Source of the DNA: Clostridia bacterium
Lineage (GTDB): Bacteria > Bacillota > Clostridia > UBA1381
Direction: 5' to 3'
Length of the DNA: 64,000 bases
Assembly: GCA_900751885.1 (NCBI GenBank)
Contig: CAADTH010000064.1
Location: 186,001 to 250,000 of the forward strand
Notes under the pieces: model-generated
What the model was told of the DNA's origin: nothing
The model's database searches: none
The model's input: only the letters and a program-made list of their open reading frames with translations
Translations under genes and position numbers: made by a program
Part shown: one piece after another, positions 30,973-39,435 of the stretch
Layout: each line of letters starts with the position of its first letter
How positions within the stretch are numbered: the stretch's first letter is position 1

Positions 30973-31356
30973 CTATTGCAAATGGAACGTTCCACAAAGC
31001 TGTTTTTGTTCTATCATTTTTTTCCGCTTGCCCATCAAGCTGTTTATCTCTCTCAAGGACTCCATCTCAAACAGCTTTTGATATCCCTTGTCCGCACTGC
31101 GCACCAGTGTTGCCTGCTGGATGACCTCTGCCCTCTCCAGAATCGAAAGTTCGTGAATATCAGTCAACAATACCGATTTTTCCAGTATCTTCGCCATCTC
31201 ATATTCTGCATTTGTAACCGCTTCCGGCTTCACCTGAAAATCACACACATAGATAAACTCCATCGCTTCCTGCTGTTCAATGAGGTAAACAAGCGGTGCC
31301 GCGATATGCTGCAGCAATACATTGATTGCCTGGTCTCTCATTTTTTTATTTGTCAT
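30973..31356 (-). CDS. Unknown protein encoded between uvrB and uvrA, perhaps a degenerate MNT-type nucleotidyltransferase
   Basis: A 127-residue protein wedged between uvrB (11-bp overlap) and uvrA (9-bp gap), so it must be cotranscribed with both. It has no signal peptide. The middle part, [44 protein letters not shown] split here only by function, looks like the second half of small MNT nucleotidyltransferases (the vDlvdl...i...g...y pattern), but no GS...DxD catalytic motif is present. If that reading is right it is catalytically dead or divergent. The coding call is firm because of the tight packing; the function is not known. Confidence 0.7.
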   Translation of the reverse strand: MTNKKMRDQAINVLLQHIAAPLVYLIEQQEAMEFIYVCDFQVKPEAVTNAEYEMAKILEKSVLLTDIHELSILERAEVIQQATLVRSADKGYQKLFEMESLREINSLMGKRKKMIEQKQLCGTFHLQ

Positions 31357-33307
31357 TTGCCTTCTCCAACTTCTTTATTTTATCTCTCAGCTGTGCCGCC
31401 CGCTCAAATTCGAGTGCCTGCGCCGCCTCCAGCATTTCCTGCTTCAATCCCGAAATCATGCGCTCTAAATCGAATGCCTCCTGTTCGATGAGATCGGTAT
31501 CCTCGATTGGCTTTGTTGCTTCAAGCACATCACGCACACTCTTATGGATGGTTTTTGGAACGATTCCATGCTCTTCGTTGAACTGCGCCTGCAGCTTGCG
31601 TCTTCGGTTCGTCTCGTCAATCGCCCGATGCATGGAGCCTGTGACCGTATTGGCATACATGATAACCTTGCCCTCCGCATTTCTCGCGGCACGCCCAATG
31701 GTCTGAACCAGAGACGTCTCACTTCGCAAGAACCCTTCCTTGTCCGCGTCCAAAATCGCGACTAGGGACACTTCTGGCAAATCGAGTCCTTCTCTTAGGA
31801 GATTGATTCCAACCAGCACATCAAACTCTCCCAGACGCAAATCGCGGATAATCTCACTGCGCTCAATGGTTTTAATCTCTGAGTGCATATACCGCACGCG
31901 GATTCCGGCCTCCTTCAGATAGTCGGTCAAATCCTCCGCCATCCGTTTGGTCAGCGTTGTGACGAGCACCCGGGTATGGTTTTTCTCCCGAATATGGATT
32001 TCCTCTATCAAATCGTCAATTTGGTGCTCAATCGGACGAATATCGACCTCTGGGTCGAGAAGCCCTGTCGGGCGGATAATTTGCTCTACCGTCTGGCTGG
32101 AATGCTCTTTTTCATAGTCGCCTGGCGTCGCGCTCGTGAAGATAACTTGATGAATCCTTTGTTCAAATTCCTCAAACGTCAATGGACGGTTGTCATAAGC
32201 AGACGGAAGACGGAATCCATATTTCACAAGCGTTTCTTTTCTCGAACGGTCGCCGTGATACATGGCACGCACCTGTGAGGTCGTCACATGGGACTCGTCG
32301 ATAAAAAGCAGAAAGTCATCGGGAAAATAGTCGAGCAGAGTAAACGGTGCGCTCCCTGGTTCCCGTCCGCTAATCAAGCGCGAATAGTTCTCAATTCCCT
32401 GACAGAATCCAATCTCCTCCATCATCTCGATGTCATAGCGCGTGCGCTGTTCGATTCTCTGCGCCTCGATCAGCATGTCCCGTTCTTTGAAATATTGAAT
32501 CTGATGCGAAAGCTCCTCCTCGATTGCGGCAATCGCGAGCTGCATCTTCTCTTTGGTTGTGACATAATGGGACGCAGGAAAGATAACAATATGATTTCGA
32601 AGTCCGATGATTTCGCCTGTCAGTGCATTGATTTCAGAAATCCGTTCAATTTCATCTCCGAAAAATTCGACGCGGATTGCGTTTTCCCCATTGTTTGATG
32701 GGAAAATCTCAAGCACATCTCCACGTACCCGAAACTTATTTCGGACGAAATTGATATCATTTCGTTCGTATTGAATCTCGACGAGCTTTCGAAGCACCTC
32801 GTCGCGGTCCTTTACCATTCCAACGCGCAGAGAGAGCATTAATTTTTGATAATCCTCTGGATCCCCCAAGCCGTAAATGCATGATACACTCGCGACAACA
32901 ATGACATCCTTGCGCTCAAAGAGAGCGGAGGTGGCACTGTGGCGCAGCTTGTCGATTTCTTCATTGATGGAAGCATCCTTTTCAATGAAAGTATCTGTCT
33001 GGGGAATGTATGCCTCCGGCTGATAGTAGTCATAATAAGACACAAAATACTCTACTGCATTGTTTGGAAAAAATTCCTTAAACTCACTGCAAAGCTGTGC
33101 GGCAAGCGTTTTATTGTGTGCGAGTACCAGCGTCGGTTTATTTACCTGTGCAATCACATTTGCCATGGTAAATGTTTTACCCGACCCAGTGACCCCTTTT
33201 AGTGTCTGTCCCCGATTGCCGTTTTCTATTCCCTCCACCAGCTGGGCGATTGCTTCCGGCTGGTCGCCCTGTGGCGTAAATTCTGAAACCAATTCGAATC
33301 GATCCAT
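31346..33307 (-). CDS. uvrB: Excinuclease ABC subunit B
   Basis: UvrB (653 residues), the helicase-like damage verifier that recruits UvrC. Walker [13 protein letters not shown], the beta-hairpin [13 protein letters not shown], helicase motifs ([24 protein letters not shown]) and the C-terminal UVR domain ([26 protein letters not shown]) are all present. GGGAGG precedes the ATG. It is the first gene of a uvrB-orf-uvrA unit with a promoter and LexA box directly upstream. Confidence 0.98.
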   Translation of the reverse strand: MDRFELVSEFTPQGDQPEAIAQLVEGIENGNRGQTLKGVTGSGKTFTMANVIAQVNKPTLVLAHNKTLAAQLCSEFKEFFPNNAVEYFVSYYDYYQPEAYIPQTDTFIEKDASINEEIDKLRHSATSALFERKDVIVVASVSCIYGLGDPEDYQKLMLSLRVGMVKDRDEVLRKLVEIQYERNDINFVRNKFRVRGDVLEIFPSNNGENAIRVEFFGDEIERISEINALTGEIIGLRNHIVIFPASHYVTTKEKMQLAIAAIEEELSHQIQYFKERDMLIEAQRIEQRTRYDIEMMEEIGFCQGIENYSRLISGREPGSAPFTLLDYFPDDFLLFIDESHVTTSQVRAMYHGDRSRKETLVKYGFRLPSAYDNRPLTFEEFEQRIHQVIFTSATPGDYEKEHSSQTVEQIIRPTGLLDPEVDIRPIEHQIDDLIEEIHIREKNHTRVLVTTLTKRMAEDLTDYLKEAGIRVRYMHSEIKTIERSEIIRDLRLGEFDVLVGINLLREGLDLPEVSLVAILDADKEGFLRSETSLVQTIGRAARNAEGKVIMYANTVTGSMHRAIDETNRRRKLQAQFNEEHGIVPKTIHKSVRDVLEATKPIEDTDLIEQEAFDLERMISGLKQEMLEAAQALEFERAAQLRDKIKKLEKANDK

Positions 33308-33341
33308 AAAAAACCTCCCGCTCGCCTGATTTACTTGTTTC

Positions 33342-33370
33342 AGTATACCATATTCATTTTAAAAAATCAA
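33342..33370 (-). promoter_or_regulatory. Sigma-A promoter of uvrB-orf-uvrA
   Basis: On the minus strand TTGATT (33365-33370) and TATACT (33342-33347) with a 17-bp spacer, about 35 bp from the uvrB start. Confidence 0.75.
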
Positions 33371-33378
33371 CGAACAAA

Positions 33379-33392
33379 CGAATAAATGTTCG
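33379..33392. promoter_or_regulatory. LexA (SOS) box upstream of uvrB
   Basis: CGAATAAATGTTCG differs at one position from a perfect inverted repeat of the Firmicute LexA site (CGAAC, four bases, GTTCG). It ends eight bases upstream of the uvrB -35 element, as expected for damage-inducible uvrBA. Confidence 0.75.
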
Positions 33393-33669
33393 GTAAATCT
33401 TATACTAATTTTATCATACTTCCTGTTTCTTTTTTGTGTAAGAAAAAAGTTTGAATTTTCTCTTGACTCTGCCCCTGCGTCATAGGATACACTTAGACAG
33501 GAAAGAACCGAAGTTCGTATATCTATAACAATTAGGATAGCCTAAGGCAAGAACGCAGATAATACTAGCGCATTATCGGGGGCTTTTACACAGGAATAGT
33601 ATGATTTTTGCATAAAAAACCATATCATATTCGACTCTTCCACGCCGAATCATGAAAGGAGGAAATCAG
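33393..33669 (+). other. Gene-free stretch with MerR-type promoter and several hairpins
   Basis: No credible gene lies between uvrB and the small ORF at 33670. The region contains TTGACT (33463-33468) and TACACT (33488-33493) with a 19-bp spacer holding a partial dyad (CCTGCGTCATAGG), the layout of MerR-family regulated promoters. Downstream are short stems: GAAC/GTTC around CGAA, TTAGG/CCTAA around ATAG, GATAAT/ATTATC around 8 bases, and TATGAT with ATCATA further on. Whether this is one structured leader RNA is unproven. Confidence 0.45.
33463..33493 (+). promoter_or_regulatory. MerR-type promoter/operator candidate
   Basis: TTGACT and TACACT are spaced by 19 bp, two more than the sigma-A optimum, with an imperfect dyad in the spacer. 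MerR-family activators bind exactly such spacers. No MerR-family gene is in the window. Confidence 0.5.
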
Positions 33670-33864
33670 ATGCCGTCAATCGGGAAGAAGAAAGCTTATG
33701 GCAGACGCAATCTTCGTATTTTGCAAGTCAAAAGGATGAAACAGCCAAGCGGACGCTTCGCTATAAGCCCTTGTAAAATCAATGAAGCTATGATAAAATG
33801 TTTTCTTATAAAATTGGAACAACTGCAATGTAAGGAGGTTGAATATCCAGAATGGTTCAATTAG
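33670..33864 (+). CDS. Small basic ORF of unknown function ahead of the nucleotidyltransferase
   Basis: A 64-codon frame with a near-perfect ribosome binding site (AAAGGAGG, seven bases before the ATG). The product is basic in its first half (GKKKAYGRRN) and has two cysteines; I recognise no family. Its last 13 bp overlap the nucleotidyltransferase start, and a sigma-A-like promoter for that gene lies inside it. It could be a leader peptide, a remnant of a larger gene or a real small protein. Only the ribosome binding site argues for translation. Confidence 0.35.
   Translation: MPSIGKKKAYGRRNLRILQVKRMKQPSGRFAISPCKINEAMIKCFLIKLEQLQCKEVEYPEWFN
33771..33799 (+). promoter_or_regulatory. Sigma-A-like promoter before the nucleotidyltransferase gene
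   Basis: TTGTAA (33771-33776) and TAAAAT (33794-33799) with a 17-bp spacer, about 50 bp upstream of the start at 33852 and inside the small ORF. Confidence 0.5.
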
Positions 33865-34517
33865 ATGTGTACCTGAATACCCTGCTTTGCGCGCTTCAAG
33901 AGAGGTTTGGAAAACGCCTTATCTATGTCGGTCTGCAGGGAAGCTACCTAAGAGGAGAAGCCACCGAACACAGCGATATTGATGTTATGGCTGTGATTGA
34001 TACCCTGTCTGCCAAAGACCTTGACACGTATAAAGAGAGTTTAATCTCTGTCGGTGAGTATGAAAAATCCTGTGGCTTCCTCTGTGGAAAAGATGAGCTT
34101 TCAAATTGGAATCCCTTAGAAATCTGTCACCTTCTCCACACGACAAAAGATTATTATGGTAAACTCAATGCGCTTGTTCCTGCGTATACCGCCGAGGATG
34201 AAAGAAATTTTGTGAAGCTGAGCCTGAATAATCTGTTCCATGAGCTTTGCCACGGGTATATTCATTCTGACCGTGCAACAAATATCGAACGCCTTCCGTA
34301 TATCTATAAGTCCGTATTCTTTCTTCTTCAAAATATGCACTACTTAGCGAGCGGCAATTTTGTCACCACAAAAAAAGACCTGCTTTCCAAACTTGCCGGT
34401 AAGGAGCAAGAGGTGCTGGAGACGGCAATGATGATAGCCGGCAAGAGAGAGTATGAATTTGGTCAAGCATTCCGTATTCTATTCGACTGGTGTCAGCAGG
34501 CAATTATTCGGATATAG
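33852..34517 (+). CDS. MNT-type nucleotidyltransferase with helical C-terminal domain
   Basis: A 221-residue protein. The N-terminal nucleotidyltransferase (pol-beta superfamily) domain has the motif LQGSYLRGEATEHSDIDVMAVID at about residues 29-51, split as G-S then D-x-D, with a later acidic residue expected as third metal ligand. The C-terminal half is alpha-helical, similar in layout to antibiotic (KNT/ANT-like) nucleotidyltransferases and MNT-HEPN proteins. Target unknown: a drug, a protein or a nucleotide are all possible. AAGGAGG lies 13 bases before the ATG. It is a single gene flanked by a promoter and a terminator, an accessory-looking insertion among housekeeping genes. Confidence 0.8.
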   Translation: MVQLDVYLNTLLCALQERFGKRLIYVGLQGSYLRGEATEHSDIDVMAVIDTLSAKDLDTYKESLISVGEYEKSCGFLCGKDELSNWNPLEICHLLHTTKDYYGKLNALVPAYTAEDERNFVKLSLNNLFHELCHGYIHSDRATNIERLPYIYKSVFFLLQNMHYLASGNFVTTKKDLLSKLAGKEQEVLETAMMIAGKREYEFGQAFRILFDWCQQAIIRI

Positions 34518-34565
34518 TTTTTGTCGATGTTAGAATGCGTATCAATCATCATAGAAGCCCTTTAA

Positions 34566-34606
34566 ACAACAAAGCACAACAGACTAGCTGTTGTGCTTTG
34601 TTTTAT
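34566..34606. terminator. Bidirectional intrinsic terminator
   Basis: AACAAAGCACAACAG (34568-34582) pairs with its complement (34588-34602) around ACTAG and is followed by TTTTATTC. It lies between convergent genes. Confidence 0.9.
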
Positions 34607-34620
34607 TCAAAACGTTATTG

Positions 34621-35112
34621 TTATGATTTTGATACCTTGTGCATCTGAATTCCTGTCACAATGCACATCCCTATCAGGTACGCAAGTCCTACAATGGCAA
34701 TCACAATCACTTCTGTTTTCGTATTGAACACCTTGAGCCAGAATTTTGATGCAATCAAATCGGAGAAACGCTGTGAACCCATAATTTTTGTTGCGATAAT
34801 ACTCGAACGTGTAAACAATGTTCCAACTGTAAACGCCGTAAACATATTCGCGTAAGAGAGAAATTTCCTGCTTTTCACCTTCGTCAAAATGTAAAACACA
34901 ACCGCACCTGCGGCAAACACGCCTGCCATAATAAAGGTCGGAAGGTTTTTCATATTCAGGTATCGGTAAAAAATCCACAATACCAGATATGCACCAATCG
35001 CGATACTAAAGTTGATTAAAATCCGGTTGGTCAGATGGTCGAGTTGTTTTTGCTTTTGTTCCTTTCTGAGCTTTACCTCCTGTGCCTTCTTTTCTTTTTC
35101 TTTTGCATTCAT
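34621..35112 (-). CDS. Membrane protein of unknown function
   Basis: A 163-residue protein with a highly charged Lys/Glu/Gln N-terminus (about 25 residues) and four predicted membrane helices (about residues 30-48, 58-76, 84-100 and 133-155). I recognise no family. It lies 18 bp downstream of rsmE on the same strand and is probably cotranscribed with it; that says little about function. The coding call rests on hydrophobic periodicity, length and gene packing, and on the terminator just after it. Confidence 0.75.
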   Translation of the reverse strand: MNAKEKEKKAQEVKLRKEQKQKQLDHLTNRILINFSIAIGAYLVLWIFYRYLNMKNLPTFIMAGVFAAGAVVFYILTKVKSRKFLSYANMFTAFTVGTLFTRSSIIATKIMGSQRFSDLIASKFWLKVFNTKTEVIVIAIVGLAYLIGMCIVTGIQMHKVSKS

Positions 35113-35130
35113 GTTTTCGTCTCCTATTCC

Positions 35131-35865
35131 TTATAAATTAATATCTCCCAGTTCATACATCACCATTGCGAGAACTGCTTCTCCGGCAGTTTCTGTCCGC
35201 AGGATCCGTCTGCCGAGAGTAATGGTCGAAATACCGGCATTCCTAATTTTTTCTGCTTCCATCGGGTCAAATCCACCTTCCGGACCAACTAAAAATGCAA
35301 TCTGCGTTGCATTGGGACATTGTGTCAGAACAGTACGGAGCGTCCCGTTCTCCTCGCATTCATATGGCGTAAAAGAAATGTCATATTTCTTCATCTGCCG
35401 GATTGCCTCATCGAGTGAAACAGGCGATTCCACTTGAGGAACCACGCCTCGTCCAGACTGCTTTGCCGCTTCCTTTGCAATTTTCTGCCATCTGTCGATT
35501 TTCTTTTGATCCTTAATTTTCGCCACACACCGTGAAAGCTCGCACGGAACAATTCGAACGATTCCAAGCTCCGTGGTCTTTTGGATGATATAATCCATCT
35601 TTGCCGCTTTTGGGATTCCCTGAAACAGTGTCACCTCAATATTGGGCTCTGTATCTGCGTGTTCCCGGGACAAAATCCGGCACCTGACCTGCTTGTCCTC
35701 TATTGAAGCAATGCTTGCCTGATAATCGATTCCCCTTCCATCACATACTGTAATGATGTCCCCTTCTCCAAGGCGCAAAACACGCTTGATGTGAAGGACA
35801 TCCTCTGTATCGATAAGAATCTCATCCTCTGTAATTTTTTCGCAGGGAACAAAGAATTTTGGCAC
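35131..35865 (-). CDS. rsmE: 16S rRNA m3U1498 methyltransferase
   Basis: RsmE (244 residues) methylates N3 of U1498 in 16S rRNA. The N-terminal PUA-like domain (HIKRVLRLGEGDIITVCDG) is followed by the SPOUT knot domain with KAAKMDYIIQKTTELGI, RWQKIAKEAAKQSGRG, LVGPEGGFDPMEAEKI and LGRRILRTETAGEAVLAMV. The frame is open to 35886 with a TTG, but AAAGGTGGGG precedes the GTG at 35865 and family members begin near the FFVP sequence, so I use 35865. In many Firmicutes rsmE follows prmA; here prmA is about 2.5 kb upstream. Confidence 0.95.
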   Translation of the reverse strand: MPKFFVPCEKITEDEILIDTEDVLHIKRVLRLGEGDIITVCDGRGIDYQASIASIEDKQVRCRILSREHADTEPNIEVTLFQGIPKAAKMDYIIQKTTELGIVRIVPCELSRCVAKIKDQKKIDRWQKIAKEAAKQSGRGVVPQVESPVSLDEAIRQMKKYDISFTPYECEENGTLRTVLTQCPNATQIAFLVGPEGGFDPMEAEKIRNAGISTITLGRRILRTETAGEAVLAMVMYELGDINL

Positions 35866-36009
35866 ATAACCCCCACCTTTACCCAAAACATACTATATAG
35901 TATAATATTTTTTGTGAAAACTGTCAATAGTCAATTCAAATGATTGTAATATTCTACCCCTTGTCATGCCATATACATCTTTAGCCGGAACCCCATTCTA
36001 TATTTTCGC

Positions 36010-36042
36010 AAAAGAAGCGGCAATCGCATTGCCGCTTCTTTT
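36010..36042 (-). terminator. Intrinsic terminator after the polysaccharide deacetylase gene
   Basis: AAAAGAAGCGGCAAT (36010-36024) and its complement (36028-36042) around a 3-base loop. Confidence 0.88.
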
Positions 36043-36052
36043 CTCTGCCCTT

Positions 36053-36889
36053 TTACTTGAAAAGGTCACTGAGTGAGACAATTTCCACGCCCTTTTCCTC
36101 AAACATGGCAGTCGCGTCCTTGATGCACTGTGCAGTGGATACGCCTCCCTCTGCACCCACATGCCCGATTGCGATTGCATATCCATTTTTCACTGCAATA
36201 TCCGCCGCCTTTGCAAGCTGTTTGCGCGTAAAATCCACAGAATGGTTTTCCTCCAAAAATACGTTTCTCTCCAGCACCGGCACGCCAAACTCCTGCGACA
36301 GTCCCATCGCCACATGCTCACCGCTTGTCATGCTGTCTAAAAAGAACATATTTTTGTCCTTTAGCACTGCCATAACTGCGCGCATAATCTCTGGATTCCC
36401 ACTCGCCTTGGAGCCTGTATGGTTGTTCATGCCGACGACGCCCGGCGTTGTCTCAAACGCCGCCTGCAAAATCTTTGTTACCTCCTCCGGCGACATGTCA
36501 TTCATGATTGGATTCGGTCCCAGCCAGCTTCGTTTTCCCTTCATTGGCTCCATCGCCATGTGCATGATGGTATCAAGCCCCTTTTCCTGTGCCAGCCTTG
36601 CATCATCTGCCGAGTGCTCCTCGAATGGCATAATCGCAGGCGTCACCTTGACAGGAAGCGCCAGCATCTCCGCGATACCGCTTCTGTCCGCCCCGCCAAA
36701 ATCGTCAATCACGATTGCAAGGCGTGGCTTGCCCTCCGTCTGCACCTGTGCATTGGTAGAGACAAACACATCGTCCCGAAAGGTCGGATCATAGCAAAAC
36801 AGACAAACCGCAACCACTAAGGCAACGCAGGCAATTGCCCCCAGATAAACCCGCTTGAGCACCTTCGGTGTGATAACAAATAAACGCAT
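36053..36889 (-). CDS. Divergent polysaccharide deacetylase (YibQ/DUF610 type)
   Basis: A 278-residue exported or membrane-anchored protein: one N-terminal helix (about residues 15-33) and a NodB-like barrel of the divergent polysaccharide deacetylase family. Visible family motifs are LAIVIDDFGG (first metal Asp pair), TPAIMPFEEHSADDARLA, the HMAMEP segment, NNHTGSKAS and the C-terminal IAIGHVGAEGG. Family members are believed to act on envelope polysaccharide, but activity is poorly known. It is transcribed alone between a terminator and the flavodiiron gene. Confidence 0.88.
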   Translation of the reverse strand: MRLFVITPKVLKRVYLGAIACVALVVAVCLFCYDPTFRDDVFVSTNAQVQTEGKPRLAIVIDDFGGADRSGIAEMLALPVKVTPAIMPFEEHSADDARLAQEKGLDTIMHMAMEPMKGKRSWLGPNPIMNDMSPEEVTKILQAAFETTPGVVGMNNHTGSKASGNPEIMRAVMAVLKDKNMFFLDSMTSGEHVAMGLSQEFGVPVLERNVFLEENHSVDFTRKQLAKAADIAVKNGYAIAIGHVGAEGGVSTAQCIKDATAMFEEKGVEIVSLSDLFK

Positions 36890-36944
36890 AGTTACATACC
36901 TCCCCTTACATTAGTACATAACTATGCGACGGATTTTCGATATA

Positions 36945-38138
36945 TTACGCCAAAACGCTGTCCGCGAGCCTGTCTGCGTATTTTTCAAGCTCTCCTATCG
37001 TCTCATCAGATGGGTTGAATACAGTGGTAAACGGCTCCTCAAATACCTTGAGCTTCATTGCCGAAAGGTGCTGTGCAATCAGCGGACACGCTTCCCCACT
37101 CCATCCATAGGAACCAAATACACCATATACCTTGCCTTTGGTATTGATTAAATCAATACAGGAAATCAAATCCCATACAGGCTTGAGTGCGCCGCGGTTG
37201 ATGGTCGGAGAACCAAACAAAACCACATCCGCTGTATGTAATTTTTCTACCATCTCGTCCTGACTGCTTTCGATGATATGATAGCAGTCTGCCAAAATCC
37301 CCTTTTTCTCAAGCTCACCCTTGAGCGTCAGTGCCATTTTTTGTGTGTATCCATATGCGGACACATAGAAAATTGCCGCGGTCTTGTTTTCCTTTTCAAT
37401 CGGTTTGCTCCACTCGGCATACTTTGCAAGATTCTTTTGAATATATTTTTTCAGCACCGGACCATGGCTGTTGCAAACCATGTCAATCGGCAGTCCGTCA
37501 ATCTTCAAAAGCCCCCTTACCACAAACGGATGAAACGGCGCGACAATCGCGTCATAATATTCCTTGAACGCACGGTTATAGTTTTCTTCGCTGAGCAAAT
37601 TCTCATCCGTCACGCCCATCTCGCAGTAATGCGCTCCCAGCACGTCACAGCTAAACAGCGTCTTTGCGGACTCTACATAGGTGAACATGGAATCCGGCCA
37701 GTGAAGATTCGGCGCAATGAGAAAGCGAAGCACCATACCGCCGCCCAAATCAAGCTCTTCCCCATCCTTGACCGCATGTTCGTGAAAGGTCTGATTGGTA
37801 ATCTGGCGCATATTTTTGAGTGCGGCGTTGGTTCCATACACCTCGATATCTGGGTTGATTTCTAAAATTTTCACAAGGCTTCCCGAATGGTCCGGCTCTG
37901 TGTGGTTTAAGATAACATAGTCGATTTGTTTGATATCCTCCACTTCCTGAACCATATCCACATAGCGATCTGCAAATTTGTTATGTACTGTCTCAATCAA
38001 TGCGCTTTTCTGCCCCTTTACTAGATAGGCATTATAGGTTGTTCCAAACTCTGTTCGCATAATAATATCAAATACCCGAAGGGATGGATCAGCCACTCCC
38101 ACATAATAGATTCCGTCTTTTAATTTTGTCGCCTGCAA
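36945..38138 (-). CDS. Flavodiiron protein (A-type flavoprotein, O2/NO reductase)
   Basis: A 397-residue flavodiiron protein. The metallo-beta-lactamase-like domain holds the diiron ligands HxExDH (NHTEPDHSGS), further His/Asp residues in LHWPDSMFTY and SCDVLGAHYCE, and a late His; the C-terminal flavodoxin domain begins AAIFYVSAYGYTQKMA and carries FGSPTINRGALKPVW. These enzymes reduce O2 or NO to harmless products in anaerobes, taking electrons from rubredoxin. I place the start at TTG 38138, eight bases after GGGAGG; the upstream open frame has no site. The rubredoxin gene immediately upstream is its likely partner. Confidence 0.93.
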   Translation of the reverse strand: MQATKLKDGIYYVGVADPSLRVFDIIMRTEFGTTYNAYLVKGQKSALIETVHNKFADRYVDMVQEVEDIKQIDYVILNHTEPDHSGSLVKILEINPDIEVYGTNAALKNMRQITNQTFHEHAVKDGEELDLGGGMVLRFLIAPNLHWPDSMFTYVESAKTLFSCDVLGAHYCEMGVTDENLLSEENYNRAFKEYYDAIVAPFHPFVVRGLLKIDGLPIDMVCNSHGPVLKKYIQKNLAKYAEWSKPIEKENKTAAIFYVSAYGYTQKMALTLKGELEKKGILADCYHIIESSQDEMVEKLHTADVVLFGSPTINRGALKPVWDLISCIDLINTKGKVYGVFGSYGWSGEACPLIAQHLSAMKLKVFEEPFTTVFNPSDETIGELEKYADRLADSVLA

Positions 38139-38175
38139 TTTATTTTCCTCCCTTTTCTCTTTTGTATATAAATGA

Positions 38176-38201
38176 TGGGAACGAAGACAACCTCGTTCCC
38201 A
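38176..38201 (-). terminator. Weak hairpin between rubredoxin and flavodiiron genes
   Basis: TGGGAACGA and its complement (9-bp arms, 8-base loop) lie between the two genes, without a clear T run on the minus strand. It may lower read-through or stabilise the rubredoxin mRNA. Confidence 0.45.
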
Positions 38202-38207
38202 CAAAAT

Positions 38208-38363
38208 TTACGCTTCTACGAATGCGTCTTTTCCCAAACCACATACAGGACATACCCAATCCTCCGGAATATCCTCAAATGCTGTTCCTGGTGCGATTCC
38301 GCCATCCGGATCTCCGACTGCCGGATCATACACATACCCGCATGGGCATTCATACTTTTTCAT
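38208..38363 (-). CDS. Rubredoxin with a shortened first metal loop
   Basis: A 51-residue rubredoxin, an electron carrier with one Fe(Cys)4 site. The second knuckle is canonical ([13 protein letters not shown]), and [27 protein letters not shown] is the classical rubredoxin body, given here only as a landmark with GxxxPGTxFEDxPxDWxCP. The first knuckle reads YECPCGY, that is CxCG instead of CxxCG. GCAGGAGG precedes the ATG. It lies 69 bp upstream of the flavodiiron gene on the same strand, which it probably reduces. Confidence 0.93.
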   Translation of the reverse strand: MKKYECPCGYVYDPAVGDPDGGIAPGTAFEDIPEDWVCPVCGLGKDAFVEA

Positions 38364-38397
38364 GTAGTAAAACCTCCTGCAAAATATATTTAAGTTG

Positions 38398-39366
38398 TTA
38401 GAACTTACAAATGATAGACGCCCAGTCTCCCCGCCGGTTTATCTGGACAAGCTCAAGATTATTTTCTATCAGAGCGGCTTTTACATCGTCAATTCGGTCA
38501 GAAATGATTCCCGATGTGATAAACGTTCCGCCTTTTTTCCCATACCGCGCCGCTGTCGGTGCCAAAGCGATAATGACATCCGCGACAATATTTGCTACGA
38601 CCACATCATACGCCCGGTCGGCAATCGTCTTTTGCAATGCTTGATTGGAGGTCACATCTCCTGCAAGCACGCGGTATGTACTTTGGTCAATTCCGTTTCT
38701 CTCAGCATTTTGATATGCGATATCCACTGCATTCGGGTCAATGTCTACCGCGGTCGCATGCTTTGCTCCAAGCAAAAGAGAAATAATCGACAGAATTCCG
38801 CTTCCGCATCCCAAATCCAGCACATTACAATCCTTTGTCACAGCATCCTCCAATGCTTCGATACACAGCTGCGTCGTAAAATGGGAGCCTGTTCCAAAGC
38901 TCATTCCGGGATTGATATTGAACACGATTCGGTCTGTCGGCTTTGATAGTTCTTCCCATTCCGGCTTGATTAACAGCTTTTTCCCAATCTCAATCGGATG
39001 AAAATACTGCTTCCAATTATTTGCCCAATCCTCCTCAGAAAGCCCCAAAAGCTCGACGTCCAGCCTGCCAAAGCTTCCATCTGTGTCATACTCCTTGAGC
39101 TCGCGGAGTGTATCCTTGATGGAAACAAGCATCTCATGCCCTGCGGCATTGTCGCTGACATAGACCTTAACCTTTGTCTCGCCTTCCTTTTCCCTTACCA
39201 AATCCTCATCGACATAGTCCCAATACTTATGGTTATTTTCCAAAAAATCCTTAAAATCCTTCTCATCCTCGATTTCGATTCCCGTAATGCCAAGCTGATA
39301 CAGCCTGCCGCTTACCGGCTCGATTCCCTCTGATGTCGTATAAATCGTCACTTGTGTCCAGTCCAT
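38398..39366 (-). CDS. prmA: Ribosomal protein L11 methyltransferase
   Basis: PrmA (322 residues) trimethylates L11. The N-terminal recognition domain begins [20 protein letters not shown], and the SAM-binding domain has [26 protein letters not shown] and [10 protein letters not shown] (the NxxA/NIVA catalytic-loop region of the family). [16 protein letters not shown] is a family signature. GGAGGA precedes the ATG. It is followed by the rubredoxin gene 34 bp later, with a ribosome binding site in between. Confidence 0.95.
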   Translation of the reverse strand: MDWTQVTIYTTSEGIEPVSGRLYQLGITGIEIEDEKDFKDFLENNHKYWDYVDEDLVREKEGETKVKVYVSDNAAGHEMLVSIKDTLRELKEYDTDGSFGRLDVELLGLSEEDWANNWKQYFHPIEIGKKLLIKPEWEELSKPTDRIVFNINPGMSFGTGSHFTTQLCIEALEDAVTKDCNVLDLGCGSGILSIISLLLGAKHATAVDIDPNAVDIAYQNAERNGIDQSTYRVLAGDVTSNQALQKTIADRAYDVVVANIVADVIIALAPTAARYGKKGGTFITSGIISDRIDDVKAALIENNLELVQINRRGDWASIICKF

Positions 39367-39435
39367 ATTTCCTCCAAAAGAAACTGTTTCCAGTCACCTA
39401 TTATAATACAATCTTTGAAAAGATACAATACCTTT

